IMG/VR virus record: IMGVR_UViG_3300020185_003230
Coordinates: 1 to 58,484 of that record
DNA from: a virus
Strand: one strand, 5' to 3'
Length of the DNA stretch: 58,484 bases
A program made the translations under genes and the position numbers. Shown here piece after piece: positions 7,579-16,909 of the stretch. Each line of letters opens with the position of its first letter. Position 1 is the first letter of the stretch. The notes under the pieces were generated by a model. That model worked only from the letters and a program-made list of their open reading frames with translations, made no database searches and was not told where the DNA came from.

Positions 7579-8571
7579 TTAGACTGATCCGGAGTATCGT
7601 ACAATCCGAATTGGGACATTTAATGTCGAGTTTGTAGATAATCCCTGTATGTATATAGATGATTCAATGAAATCGTATCTTTCAGAAGAACCAAATAAGT
7701 TATAGCTAGTCTCTCCGAATTTTGAATATCTAAAGTTAGTTGGAGAACTAGAGTCTGCGGAGATATCATTAATGGTCTTTAGGTTCAGTGCAAAAATCGT
7801 GGATCTCGGTCCCCCAAACATCGAGTGTGTCTCTCCGGATCCAGCAGCTACCTCAACCACGCCATTGTCTGACGCCTGTACTCGATAGCAATCGTAGTTG
7901 TCAATGATTCCAGGTAGGGAGACTTTAGTACCAGTCTTTAAAGGACCCAGGTTCATATAAAGCACATCATTCTCGTCATTCTCGAATTGAGAGTCAGATG
8001 GAGAGAATAACACGTTTTCGATAAACCTTGTATCAACATAAGTAAGATAATACTTGTCATACAAATCTAGATTGTAAATGTATGACTCTTTATTTTGATG
8101 TGTGGGGTCAATGTCTAGTACTGTGTCTGGGATGATTCCAGATTCGATAACCAACTTTGCCTGATCGTGACGATCATTTTCTATGATGAAAGAAGAGCCT
8201 ATGCTTGGTTCAAGGCGACGACGAGTCTCTTTGTTGACTGCAAGGTAGTAAAAACCATCAGTATGCGCGCTTGTCGAGGAGCTAACTAAGTTATTGACCA
8301 TAACTTGTGGAATATACATAACATCCACTCTTGCAAAATTCATCAGTGAATTATTTAGAGTGCCTACTTCTGTCGCGAATGATTCTAGAATCGGTGGGAA
8401 TGAGTCAAGAGAGAAGTTGCCAGTGTCTCGATTTCCCAGAGTGTAGTCTACCTCGTCGTCACCCAAAGCGAACTTAGATACTCGAAAGTTGCCCTGAGCT
8501 AACTTTCTTCTACCAAGGTCTGTCAGCACAGCGTCTAAGACTATTCCGCCTGCATTATCCTGAAAAGCCAT
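7579..8571 (-). CDS. Tail structural protein, close paralogue of the adjacent gene
   Basis: Encodes 330 residues. It shares DAVLTDLGRRKLAQGNF and KFALGDDEVDYTLGN with its neighbour, plus a matching C-terminal strand region ending in RIVRYSGSV. The central parts have diverged, as expected if they face different partners or hosts. The ATG overlaps the stop of the 1053-residue protein (TAATG), so translation is coupled. The two paralogues could form a hetero-oligomer, or be sequential parts of the tail tip. This is inference from position and similarity only. Confidence 0.65.
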   Translation of the reverse strand: MAFQDNAGGIVLDAVLTDLGRRKLAQGNFRVSKFALGDDEVDYTLGNRDTGNFSLDSFPPILESFATEVGTLNNSLMNFARVDVMYIPQVMVNNLVSSSTSAHTDGFYYLAVNKETRRRLEPSIGSSFIIENDRHDQAKLVIESGIIPDTVLDIDPTHQNKESYIYNLDLYDKYYLTYVDTRFIENVLFSPSDSQFENDENDVLYMNLGPLKTGTKVSLPGIIDNYDCYRVQASDNGVVEVAAGSGETHSMFGGPRSTIFALNLKTINDISADSSSPTNFRYSKFGETSYNLFGSSERYDFIESSIYIQGLSTNSTLNVPIRIVRYSGSV

Positions 8572-11500
8572 TATGAGTCCTTCAACTTATACGTAATGTT
8601 TAGATCTATTTTCTTGCCTGTTTTTTTGGAGGTTAGCCTAAATTTAAAGCTCTTATCCCAGATTAAGTCTTCCGCTGCTCCGACAGTCAAGTTACCAACT
8701 TGCGATGCAGCAGTCTCCTCATAATCGACATCGGAATCATCGTATATCAAGTGATTTATTGACGGCTTGATGTCTAAGATCTTCTTAAACGCTATACTGA
8801 TATCTCTGGGAGCCTCTTGTTCAAACTCTGATTCGTAGATCACATCAAATTCGGTATACTTGTATCCGCCATCATCTTTTAGCTCTACAACTTGCACAGG
8901 GGGCAAATGACCTGTTATTCCATTCGCATTAACAAATCTAAATAAGTAATAGAATTTCTTATTTGTTTGAACCTTCTCTTCGTAAAAGCAATTTGAGTAA
9001 TAGTTCTGACCAGTTGAGTTGTTGATCAAATCCTTTGTGTATACCAGATTTCCATCAAAATTAGATATTGAGGTCGGTTCTTTGTCGATCCTGTACACTT
9101 GCAAAGATACTATCGGGGACACCGAGTCTTTAGAGAGAATACTGCTGTCTAGTAAATTGTTATAAGACAAATAGTTAGCTCTAGCCTCTGCGTCTGCGAC
9201 ACTAATAGGAGTCGGATATTGACCTGTCTTTATTTTGGTTTCGTTCTCTATTTCAGTCTTTGGAGTTACTCTGAACGCCTCTTTGTTGATGTAGAATCCA
9301 ATAATCTGTGAGTTGTCCATTCTTTGATATGGAGTTATATCTGGTGCCACAGGTGGGTGATCTAGTGTCGCAACAACTTTGGTTGCAATCAGTTGCCGGA
9401 CTATCTTATAAGTCGGACGATAATCCATATAAAAGTCAGCCATATATTTATACGGTGAAGAGATCTGCGCGTTTGTAGCATAGGTGTTTGGGGCTATTGT
9501 GACCAGCGATATTTCTGTTCCAGTGTCTACTGTACTGCCTTCATAAGTTAACCCTGTGTTACTTTGGATTATATACTGAACCGATTGTTCTGCCCAAGAG
9601 GCATAGAATTCATCTATTGCTGCGTGGGGGTTTGTACTTAAACCCAAAGCTATTTTCTCTTCCAACATTGTCTTAAGATCTTCGTCGCTCTGGAGTGCAT
9701 CGATAAACGCGATAATTGGAAGTGTAATCTCTACACCGCTGTCCTGATAGTCTATACCTAAGTATACGTGCCGCTCTATTGCTTCTGCCTGCGGAGTACT
9801 TAGGTGTGTTACTGTGACGTTGTTTGAGTTTAGGTTCGTCTGCAGATTTAATAACTGTTCAGTTGTGGCTCCTGTCGATGCGTCGAAAAACTCTATGCAA
9901 TTATCATCGGCTTCTATGGTTGATATTCCCGATCCCAGCGTTGTCTCTCCGATACCTATTGCTTCTCGAATCTTGTCGCCTGACGTTACTGTCCCTATGT
10001 TTCTAGAAGCTCTGAGGTTGCTGTATCTGTAACTTGACCCTGGAATTGCAATATATGCATAAACAAAATATGTATACTGCTTTCCGTATTGAACTTGTGT
10101 ATCATAATATTTTAAGTTCAGTCCGTCGTGCGAAGTAAGAGAGCCGTTGTTTAGGAAAAACATCTGCTGGATCGTTCTAAAATCCTGACCGGTAGTTACT
10201 GGGGTGCCTTGTACTTTCTCGATGCTGTATGCTACTGTCTCTGTTTCTGATAACGGCGTGATTAGATCAAGAGACTCCATAAGTCCTTGCATACTTTCTG
10301 GTTCGTCTAAACCGATCTCTGTTGCTCTTTTTTCTAAAGTCTCCACAACTTCAGTCAATGCTTGTGTCGCAGCTATAGATTTTCCGTATCGATAAGCAGC
10401 ACCTGTGTTCTTGGCAATTGCTGTTTGCAGTTTTTTTCTATCAACAATCATCGAGTCGCCTGATATCTGCGCAGTATTCTGGCTAGCTATTCTCAAAAAC
10501 ATTGCTGGAATATCAATGGATTGGTGTGCTGCGCTTTCTGATTCTGTTATCTCTAATAAACCAGTGTCATCACTTGAAGGACCCAACCTAGTTGTTTCTC
10601 TTACATAATCTATTCTACTAAGAGCCCCTCCGATGCTTGAGGCGTTAGCGTAGCTGCTGGCTAAATAAGCCAACACCTCTTCTTCTAATTCATTATTTTT
10701 GATTATTTCCAGCAGGGTTCCTGAGCCCTCGGAGTGCTCCACGGGAATAGACACTTCTATATTTAGAGGATATCTTTCTATCGGGCTGCCAGCCACTTCA
10801 CGATCGATCAGTTTAAAAATATTTTCATCTGTCTCGTGCGTAGGTATATAAAATAGATTACTGGTCATCGCTTCAATCTGACTAGTTGTGGAACTAGAGA
10901 GATTATTTTGTACAAACGCTCCCGTCAAAAAACTTCTCAGGTTTAGTTTATAATCGTAGTACTCGCCACTTGTCGGAGACACATCTGTTAGCTTGGCAGG
11001 GAAAGGAGGCGGTGCGTTTACTACCTGCTTCTCTTTCGGCAGATGTATCTTCTCTAAATCGCGAGTCCCTTCGTGCGATACAAAATTTACAAGAGCCGAT
11101 TCATATGTTGATTTGTCGCTCTCTGTGTATCCTTCAAATAAAGAATCTAAATATACATTTGGTAGCGTCTTTTCGGGGAGGTTTGCCATCTTCCTTTGTG
11201 CGCGGTCATAATAGTCTTCGTATGTGTATCCTATATCGTAATGACGATAATCAGGAGACATATTCCCAGAAGCATCAAGGGTTCTCGCTGCTATCGCAGA
11301 ATAAGGTATTTCGTACTCAAAAGAATTTGCATTGAATGCCCCTTCGGTCACAAGGCGCGAATACGAAGATGTTCCATAAGAACCTCCCTGTAATATTGCG
11401 ACCCACTCAGCGTCTGTCTTAATCTTAGATTCGTCTGCTATGATTCTGACAGGAATCCTAAAGTTAGGAACAATGAGTTCAGAAGAAGCCGTCGTAATCA

Positions 11501-11732
11501 AAGCTGAGTTGATCTGAACATAGTTAAGGATACTGTCAGTAGTGATTTCTGATGCTTGGACTTCCGAAATATCTGTATACTCTGCTATAGCTGCGGAGTT
11601 TAGAGCGATCCTACTCCCTTCATCGGAGGAGGATACATAATAATACGATCCCAGCGCGGTTCTTAAAGTGTTGTTGGACCCAGAAAATAGATCCGAATCA
11701 ATGTTCTTTAAATTTATAGCAATCCCACTCAT
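8571..11732 (-). CDS. Large tail/baseplate structural protein (1053 residues)
   Basis: Unrecognised as a whole. Two stretches look like fibronectin type III or Ig-like strands: YGKQYTYFVYAYIAIPG with SNLRAS at about 560-590, and KKFYYLFRFVNANGITG at about 940-960. The rest is mixed alpha/beta with many acidic and Ser residues and no transmembrane or signal segment. It overlaps the genes on both sides by 1 and 4 bases, which suggests fixed stoichiometry in one virion assembly. Candidates are a baseplate wedge component or a fibre-attachment protein. No catalytic motif was seen. Confidence 0.6.
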   Translation of the reverse strand: MSGIAINLKNIDSDLFSGSNNTLRTALGSYYYVSSSDEGSRIALNSAAIAEYTDISEVQASEITTDSILNYVQINSALITTASSELIVPNFRIPVRIIADESKIKTDAEWVAILQGGSYGTSSYSRLVTEGAFNANSFEYEIPYSAIAARTLDASGNMSPDYRHYDIGYTYEDYYDRAQRKMANLPEKTLPNVYLDSLFEGYTESDKSTYESALVNFVSHEGTRDLEKIHLPKEKQVVNAPPPFPAKLTDVSPTSGEYYDYKLNLRSFLTGAFVQNNLSSSTTSQIEAMTSNLFYIPTHETDENIFKLIDREVAGSPIERYPLNIEVSIPVEHSEGSGTLLEIIKNNELEEEVLAYLASSYANASSIGGALSRIDYVRETTRLGPSSDDTGLLEITESESAAHQSIDIPAMFLRIASQNTAQISGDSMIVDRKKLQTAIAKNTGAAYRYGKSIAATQALTEVVETLEKRATEIGLDEPESMQGLMESLDLITPLSETETVAYSIEKVQGTPVTTGQDFRTIQQMFFLNNGSLTSHDGLNLKYYDTQVQYGKQYTYFVYAYIAIPGSSYRYSNLRASRNIGTVTSGDKIREAIGIGETTLGSGISTIEADDNCIEFFDASTGATTEQLLNLQTNLNSNNVTVTHLSTPQAEAIERHVYLGIDYQDSGVEITLPIIAFIDALQSDEDLKTMLEEKIALGLSTNPHAAIDEFYASWAEQSVQYIIQSNTGLTYEGSTVDTGTEISLVTIAPNTYATNAQISSPYKYMADFYMDYRPTYKIVRQLIATKVVATLDHPPVAPDITPYQRMDNSQIIGFYINKEAFRVTPKTEIENETKIKTGQYPTPISVADAEARANYLSYNNLLDSSILSKDSVSPIVSLQVYRIDKEPTSISNFDGNLVYTKDLINNSTGQNYYSNCFYEEKVQTNKKFYYLFRFVNANGITGHLPPVQVVELKDDGGYKYTEFDVIYESEFEQEAPRDISIAFKKILDIKPSINHLIYDDSDVDYEETAASQVGNLTVGAAEDLIWDKSFKFRLTSKKTGKKIDLNITYKLKDS

Positions 11733-12532
11733 AGTGTATACGATGCCTCTGTGGTGGATGTTGTTGATATAGAGATTTGTGTTGAAATTTCTTGTCCGGA
11801 GTCTTCTATATTTTTTATTGTCAATCTTTGTGGTCTGATTGTTTTCGCTGTATAAACACGAGACACTAACGTTTGGTATGCATCTGCTGCAGCGGACTCG
11901 AAGGCGGCTGATACTTGAGACTCAACCGACTCTCCGTTGGCAGGAGCGCCAAACTTATCGTTTATTGCCTGCTCTTCAAGGTTGTAATACTGCGGCAATA
12001 GGACAATTTCAAACGTTGCGAGTGGGTTGGCTAAATCTTCAGGGACCGCCTCCGCAACTTCAATTGTTCGAGTGATGGTGGTAGAGGCACCAAACAAAGT
12101 CCCAGTCGTTGTTGTATTAAGAACAGAAGAGGCTGATCCGGTAGGCGATGAAACACTGAATAGGGGATAGCTTACGTCAAACCCCTGGAGTGGTCTGTAC
12201 ATTCGAATGAGCGGGACATATGACGGCTCCCAATCTTGTGGTGGGTATATTGTCTCAACGATAGACATATTTCCCTCTCCGATTAAATCAGAATCATCGC
12301 TGGTTATCTGCTCGTCATAACTAAAAGACAGAGTAAATTCAGGGTCTATTAACCCGATAGAGTCAACTTTCGTTATGGAACTCGCGATATAAGTTAGAGG
12401 ATCATCTCCAGAAACAAGAAAACTAGCTGCGTCTTCAAATTTAGCCGACCCTGACGACGCAACTTGTGTTGGGTCTTTTATTTTATCAGGGTTATCAGCT
12501 AATCGTGCAGATGTCGATCTATATGTTGTCAT
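11729..12532 (-). CDS. Virion-module protein, unrecognised (267 residues)
   Basis: Encodes 267 residues, Ser/Thr-rich, without a signal peptide or membrane segment. A helical Ala-rich stretch at about 200-225 (SQVSAAFESAAADAYQTLVS) separates two likely beta regions. ATGA overlaps join it to both neighbours (8571-11732 and 12529-13122). No family recognised. From its place in an unbroken run of tail genes it is probably a baseplate or tail accessory protein. Confidence 0.5.
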   Translation of the reverse strand: MTTYRSTSARLADNPDKIKDPTQVASSGSAKFEDAASFLVSGDDPLTYIASSITKVDSIGLIDPEFTLSFSYDEQITSDDSDLIGEGNMSIVETIYPPQDWEPSYVPLIRMYRPLQGFDVSYPLFSVSSPTGSASSVLNTTTTGTLFGASTTITRTIEVAEAVPEDLANPLATFEIVLLPQYYNLEEQAINDKFGAPANGESVESQVSAAFESAAADAYQTLVSRVYTAKTIRPQRLTIKNIEDSGQEISTQISISTTSTTEASYTL

Positions 12533-13122
12533 TTTTGTTTCTTCATTTTTAATCCGCGCAAGGTCGGAGAAATGCCGTTACGGTTGCCGTAGTTAATGTC
12601 TATCATTCTCGAAGCTACGTTTATCAGGCTTGGTTCAGTCTTCTTCTTAGATCTATCTTTTTCATTTTTGTAGTTGTCAGAAATATCTTCATCCAGATAA
12701 TAAATAGCATCATTATCAGATTTAAGGATCCCCTCCAGTGAGACATTTACTTTTCTGATTTCTTTAAAGTTCTCTGAGTCGAGTTTATTCGGGTTGTCAA
12801 CTACCTCTTTGTCTGTTTTTACGCTAAGAAGTGAAAAGTCTGCTTTATTGATCGACTCTTCAGTTATTGATGTGCATCCGAGAGTTGCCAAGAGATCTTC
12901 TGATATCTGTGACGTTGTGGCAGAATCTCTCTGTGGTGGTGTTAGTCCGTTTGATACAAGCTCCTGGTTCACTTGCCTGACTTTAATCGTACTATTGCTC
13001 TTTCCCTTAGTTGTTCTTACTACTTTGTTACCGACTATTTGCTCTTCTAAAGACGTGTTCGCCATTTGCGATACTTTTGACGAGTCCTTGATGGTCGATA
13101 TTGTAATAGTTAATTTTGGCAT
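12529..13122 (-). CDS. Virion-module protein, hydrophilic, unrecognised (197 residues)
   Basis: Encodes 197 residues, strongly charged (Lys/Asp/Glu) with few hydrophobic stretches, and ending in a basic tail (RGLKMKKQK). It begins with a predicted beta strand (KLTITISTI) and then looks largely unstructured. It overlaps the following gene by 4 bases. The composition suits a linker, chaperone or scaffold-like component more than a rigid shell protein. No known domain seen. Confidence 0.5.
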   Translation of the reverse strand: MPKLTITISTIKDSSKVSQMANTSLEEQIVGNKVVRTTKGKSNSTIKVRQVNQELVSNGLTPPQRDSATTSQISEDLLATLGCTSITEESINKADFSLLSVKTDKEVVDNPNKLDSENFKEIRKVNVSLEGILKSDNDAIYYLDEDISDNYKNEKDRSKKKTEPSLINVASRMIDINYGNRNGISPTLRGLKMKKQK

Positions 13123-13145
13123 TTGTGTTTATTTTCGCTTGTCTA

Positions 13146-15944
13146 TTAAAGTGTTTCGCTAGAGGTAGATTCTTCTAAATCTTCAAATATATCGTCGTTC
13201 TGCCCCGGAGCGCCAGGATTTGGATCAAAAGGAAATCCAGCTTCTCCGCCTATATCTGGCGAGAGACCACCACCGCTACCACCACCGCTACCACCGCCGC
13301 TACCACCGCCACCTGGACCGCCTCCTGGCGGTCCACTCCCATCCGTCTTGGTCGGCATAGATAGATTAATTGTCTCTGGTAACGGCTGGAATATTGATTC
13401 GAAACCGGTGACTGATGAGGAGTCTCCAAATATTATTGAACGTTCCGCCTCTAACCCAGCAGCTACGCCGGCTGGAGTATTATTAGACGGAAGATCTGTG
13501 CTTTCATAATAGGATGTATATAGTGAGCTTATCTTATCTCTGAATGATTCAATCGCACCTATTGTGCCTGTATCTGGGGCAATCGCTTCTGTATCTGCCA
13601 TAGCTGCAGCATACAGCGCAGTCATATCTCCGTTAAACTCATTAAATACTAGCTCTCGATGCATGTAATATACAATCGGCATCAGATACCATGGAGCCAT
13701 ATGTGGAGAGTCAGAATAAGATTCTGTTGCGCCAGTGATGAAAAAGTCATTGAAAAAACCATCTGTATTATTGTAACTGCATTGCTCTGTGGCTGTTTGA
13801 TAATAATCTTCGAATTCTCCATCGATTAGTTTTTTATAGTTGTTTACTATTGATTCATAGATCGACAGAGTATTATCTACTATTGAGACTTTATACCTAA
13901 GAAAACTAGTAGACCAAATATCTTCTCTTCCCGCTGATTCATAGATCGAGAAAGGACCAGCACATTCTTGGTGTTCAAAGCACATCAGGCGATATCCGTT
14001 CAATCCTCCGGATTCTATGGATCCTGTATTAGTGGTATTGAAGCTTCGAAGTATACAATACGTAAACTCTTCACTGTCTGTATCAGTTAAATCAACGCCA
14101 GAAATGCCCAAAACACGAACACTAGAAATGCCCAGATCCTCTAGACCACTACTAATGAATTCGGTTCCCAACTCTGCTGCCGCTTGCGAGGATGCTGGTG
14201 CGCGTCCTTGCACGGCGCGTGCTGGCGAATCTGGATCGTTATCAGATCCGAAAGTAGGAGGTGCTTCTACATAAACATCACGCGCTAGTGGGTATTGTCC
14301 TTCACTATTATCATAAGAGTAATTTGTTGTAATCTCGCCGCAAGAATTATAGTCATCTATCGAGGGGGAGACTTTATTTTGCCTGCCTCGATATGAATCT
14401 TTTTCACGAGCCTTCTCTGTCCAGGCACCTCTCATAATGTTTGTGTTATCTAATCTAAAGGCACTATTCAGCACCTTGTCGCTTATGCTGAGCAGTTGCT
14501 GCATTCGTTTAATATCAAATATTTTAGAGATATTTGAAGTACTAATGAGTGCCTTCTCATAATCAAATAGCCAGAATCCGTAAAGATATTCATTAATTGC
14601 ATGTATGAGATCCATCGGGGAACCTGGATCGGTGTAGACACCGATCTGGTCAACATAGGTTATATACTTTGCTTGATCTACATAAATGAAGTTTGAAGTT
14701 AAACTGGGATCATAGCTCTCGTCCCAAGAAGGGGCATTGTATTCAATTGAAGTTAATGGTCTCAAATCTATCAAAACCGGGCTGACATTTAGTTGCTTCC
14801 TTAACTGTGTTCCGCGAACGACCGCATTGTTTGTATTAAAAAGGGTTCGCTCGAATACTTCATAAAATCTACCGACAGGCGTGACTGTACTGGTCTCAGT
14901 AAAAGACTTGCGCATCTGGTTCATTTCTTGAAGCAGTTTATTGTCTGCGCCGTATACCTCTAGAATATAGTTTAGTTGATCAAACATATTCTGCAAATCT
15001 TCATCACTCGTAGTTCCGATTAATTGCTTAAAGGTGCTAACTATCGATTGCTTTGCTGTTGTTGATCTGTGATAGTTTCCATCAATTGCCTGAATGATGA
15101 AGTTCGGGTCTGATGCGATGGTCCCACTAGCATCGACGAAAACAAAGTATTCTCCATTCTTTATCTTTCCGTCTTTAGCTATCTGCTCATATGAGATATC
15201 AGAAACCTTAGTCTCCAGCATTTTGGTTGCTGGGTGCTTTGTTTTTATCGCGCTAACGATATCGTTATTCAAGTTCAAATTAACAAGGTTAATCTCTTCA
15301 GTTGTCATATTGGTTGAGAAGCAAGCCAAGTTGGCTTCTTGTATTATATTAGATTCTGCGAGGCTTAAGTAATCTGCATAATATTCTGGGTATGCTTCAA
15401 TTTGGTTGCCTATCTCCATTTCCATAACATATCGGTAGTACGGCACGCCGGATGAATCATACAGAAGTTCACGAGTGCCAGTATCCATCAACTCTGAAAA
15501 AGATTTCTGATGAAACGTTTGATTGTCTGGATAAAATATAGCGTATGCGTCGGATGTCTGTGAATCTTTCATGCTGACGAACGTTTGCTCCGAAGAGAAG
15601 CCGCTGTACAGTAGCTCAAAAATTGACTTGACTCCGCTCTCCAGACTCTCAAAACGGCGAGTACCCAACTCACCTCTTTCGTCCTCCAGTACCCGTGTTT
15701 GTGCGTCAGAGACGGTCGAAGCAACAAAATCTGCTATATTGACAACGTATATCGACAAGCTATTATACAAATAGGACTCGTATTCTTTGAAGATGTCTGT
15801 TTCTTCTTCTCCGATATTCACATTTACATAGACAGATATTTGCACAGACATACGGTTCTCGTATATCTTAATCTTCTCCATATAGGGAGTTGGTAAGTTC
15901 CTGCCGAACTTTTGTATTTTTTCACCTTCTACGTTTAGAGGCAT
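13146..15944 (-). CDS. Large virion-module protein with Gly-rich C-terminal linker (932 residues)
   Basis: Encodes 932 residues, mostly helical and acidic for the first 800. Near the C-terminus lies a repetitive GGGSGGG linker (encoded at about 13267-13320), followed by a Pro/Asn/Asp-rich tail ending in SSSETL. A Gly/Ser linker before an exposed tail is common in proteins that bridge two virion parts. No catalytic motif or membrane segment is seen. The start overlaps the 324-residue gene by 10 bases. Function unknown; the neighbourhood suggests baseplate or tail. Confidence 0.6.
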   Translation of the reverse strand: MPLNVEGEKIQKFGRNLPTPYMEKIKIYENRMSVQISVYVNVNIGEEETDIFKEYESYLYNSLSIYVVNIADFVASTVSDAQTRVLEDERGELGTRRFESLESGVKSIFELLYSGFSSEQTFVSMKDSQTSDAYAIFYPDNQTFHQKSFSELMDTGTRELLYDSSGVPYYRYVMEMEIGNQIEAYPEYYADYLSLAESNIIQEANLACFSTNMTTEEINLVNLNLNNDIVSAIKTKHPATKMLETKVSDISYEQIAKDGKIKNGEYFVFVDASGTIASDPNFIIQAIDGNYHRSTTAKQSIVSTFKQLIGTTSDEDLQNMFDQLNYILEVYGADNKLLQEMNQMRKSFTETSTVTPVGRFYEVFERTLFNTNNAVVRGTQLRKQLNVSPVLIDLRPLTSIEYNAPSWDESYDPSLTSNFIYVDQAKYITYVDQIGVYTDPGSPMDLIHAINEYLYGFWLFDYEKALISTSNISKIFDIKRMQQLLSISDKVLNSAFRLDNTNIMRGAWTEKAREKDSYRGRQNKVSPSIDDYNSCGEITTNYSYDNSEGQYPLARDVYVEAPPTFGSDNDPDSPARAVQGRAPASSQAAAELGTEFISSGLEDLGISSVRVLGISGVDLTDTDSEEFTYCILRSFNTTNTGSIESGGLNGYRLMCFEHQECAGPFSIYESAGREDIWSTSFLRYKVSIVDNTLSIYESIVNNYKKLIDGEFEDYYQTATEQCSYNNTDGFFNDFFITGATESYSDSPHMAPWYLMPIVYYMHRELVFNEFNGDMTALYAAAMADTEAIAPDTGTIGAIESFRDKISSLYTSYYESTDLPSNNTPAGVAAGLEAERSIIFGDSSSVTGFESIFQPLPETINLSMPTKTDGSGPPGGGPGGGGSGGGSGGGSGGGLSPDIGGEAGFPFDPNPGAPGQNDDIFEDLEESTSSETL
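13267..13320. repeat. Short tandem repeat encoding a Gly/Ser linker
   Basis: Imperfect 12-base units of the type CGCTACCACCAC on the plus strand encode Gly-Gly-Gly-Ser units in the 932-residue protein. Such runs can slip during replication, so linker length may vary between relatives. Confidence 0.65.
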
Positions 15945-16909
15945 ATCTCTGGCTCCGTAACTGGTCCGTAAATATCAAAGTAATAGTTTTCCGGAGTCTG
16001 TTCGTTATAGCAATCAAAATCTAAGTCGATATAATATGATTGTTTGTTGAATATCTCTGCACCTTTGCATGCAACTTTGTGATCTGCAGATTGATCTTTT
16101 CGTATCTCAAAGTAGTATTCTACATCATCTGTTGTAAAATCTGTATCTAAATTATTGTAATTGTCCAGATACTCTTGTGTGATGAAGCCGCCGTCGATTC
16201 TTTTATTATTTTTAGCAAACCTTTTTCTCTCTAGCTTTTGTTTGCCAGAACTGTTATCAATCTCAAAGACTTCGATATCAAAATTCTCATTCAGTAAGAT
16301 TGTGTTTAACTCTTCTGCGTAAATCATTAGATCGTCCGGTTCTATCTTTATATATTTATCATCTATAAAAATATTACCTTCGCTCTGGTCTGAGGATAAC
16401 TGCGAACTGTTCTTTATCTTCTTTCTGTACGTCATCGTCATATTGACTTGCGGGACCATTATATCGTTTGTTGTGTCTTTCTGTTGAGAAGAGGATATCT
16501 CTCCGTCTAATGTTACTATTTTCCAAGCTGGGGCAGACTGGGTGTCAGCCTCAAGTCTAGCATCGCCAATCATCGAATCGTATCTGAAGGTGTCTTTTCT
16601 CGGGTTGACTGCTGTTGCATCCATATCTACAGCGAAAGCTTCTCCGGTTGTCGAGGTATATGGAATGTTTTGGTCTTCCACGTCTTCAAACAAAACTAGA
16701 CTCTCAATATAAGACGTATTGCTCTTTATTCTCTCGTGAATCTCGTTCTGTTTCTCTGTCAATCCGACGTAACTTGCATCGTAAATTACATTATCGTCGT
16801 AAAATGCATACATTTCCGGCTTGAATCTACCTTGAGACAGCAAATAATTTCCATAAGAAGTAAGTTTAAAATCAATAACTTGTTCTTTTTTATTTAGAAA
16901 TTTAGCCAT
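15935..16909 (-). CDS. Virion protein with divergent 'LTxxG...GDDxVxY'-type N-terminus
   Basis: Encodes 324 residues. The first 45 (DFKLTSYGNYLLSQGRF, then MYAFYDDNVIYDAS) follow the same pattern as the paralogues at 6510-7514 and 7579-8571, but with FYDDN in place of LGDDE. The remainder is different, charged and rich in Asp, Glu, Lys and Tyr. It starts one base inside the stop of the 3212-residue gene (TGATGG). This looks like the third copy of an N-terminal module attached to different bodies, possibly a common docking surface in the tail. Confidence 0.6.
   Translation of the reverse strand: MAKFLNKKEQVIDFKLTSYGNYLLSQGRFKPEMYAFYDDNVIYDASYVGLTEKQNEIHERIKSNTSYIESLVLFEDVEDQNIPYTSTTGEAFAVDMDATAVNPRKDTFRYDSMIGDARLEADTQSAPAWKIVTLDGEISSSQQKDTTNDIMVPQVNMTMTYRKKIKNSSQLSSDQSEGNIFIDDKYIKIEPDDLMIYAEELNTILLNENFDIEVFEIDNSSGKQKLERKRFAKNNKRIDGGFITQEYLDNYNNLDTDFTTDDVEYYFEIRKDQSADHKVACKGAEIFNKQSYYIDLDFDCYNEQTPENYYFDIYGPVTEPEICL

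Noticed and set aside
10970-11335. Plus-strand frames opposite the 1053-residue gene
   Set aside because: Several overlapping shadows in different frames with biased composition; no coding evidence.
8571-16909. Programmed frameshift between overlapping tail genes
   Set aside because: The overlaps are simple ATGA/TAATG junctions or short overlaps with normal starts. No slippery heptamer with a downstream structure was noticed.
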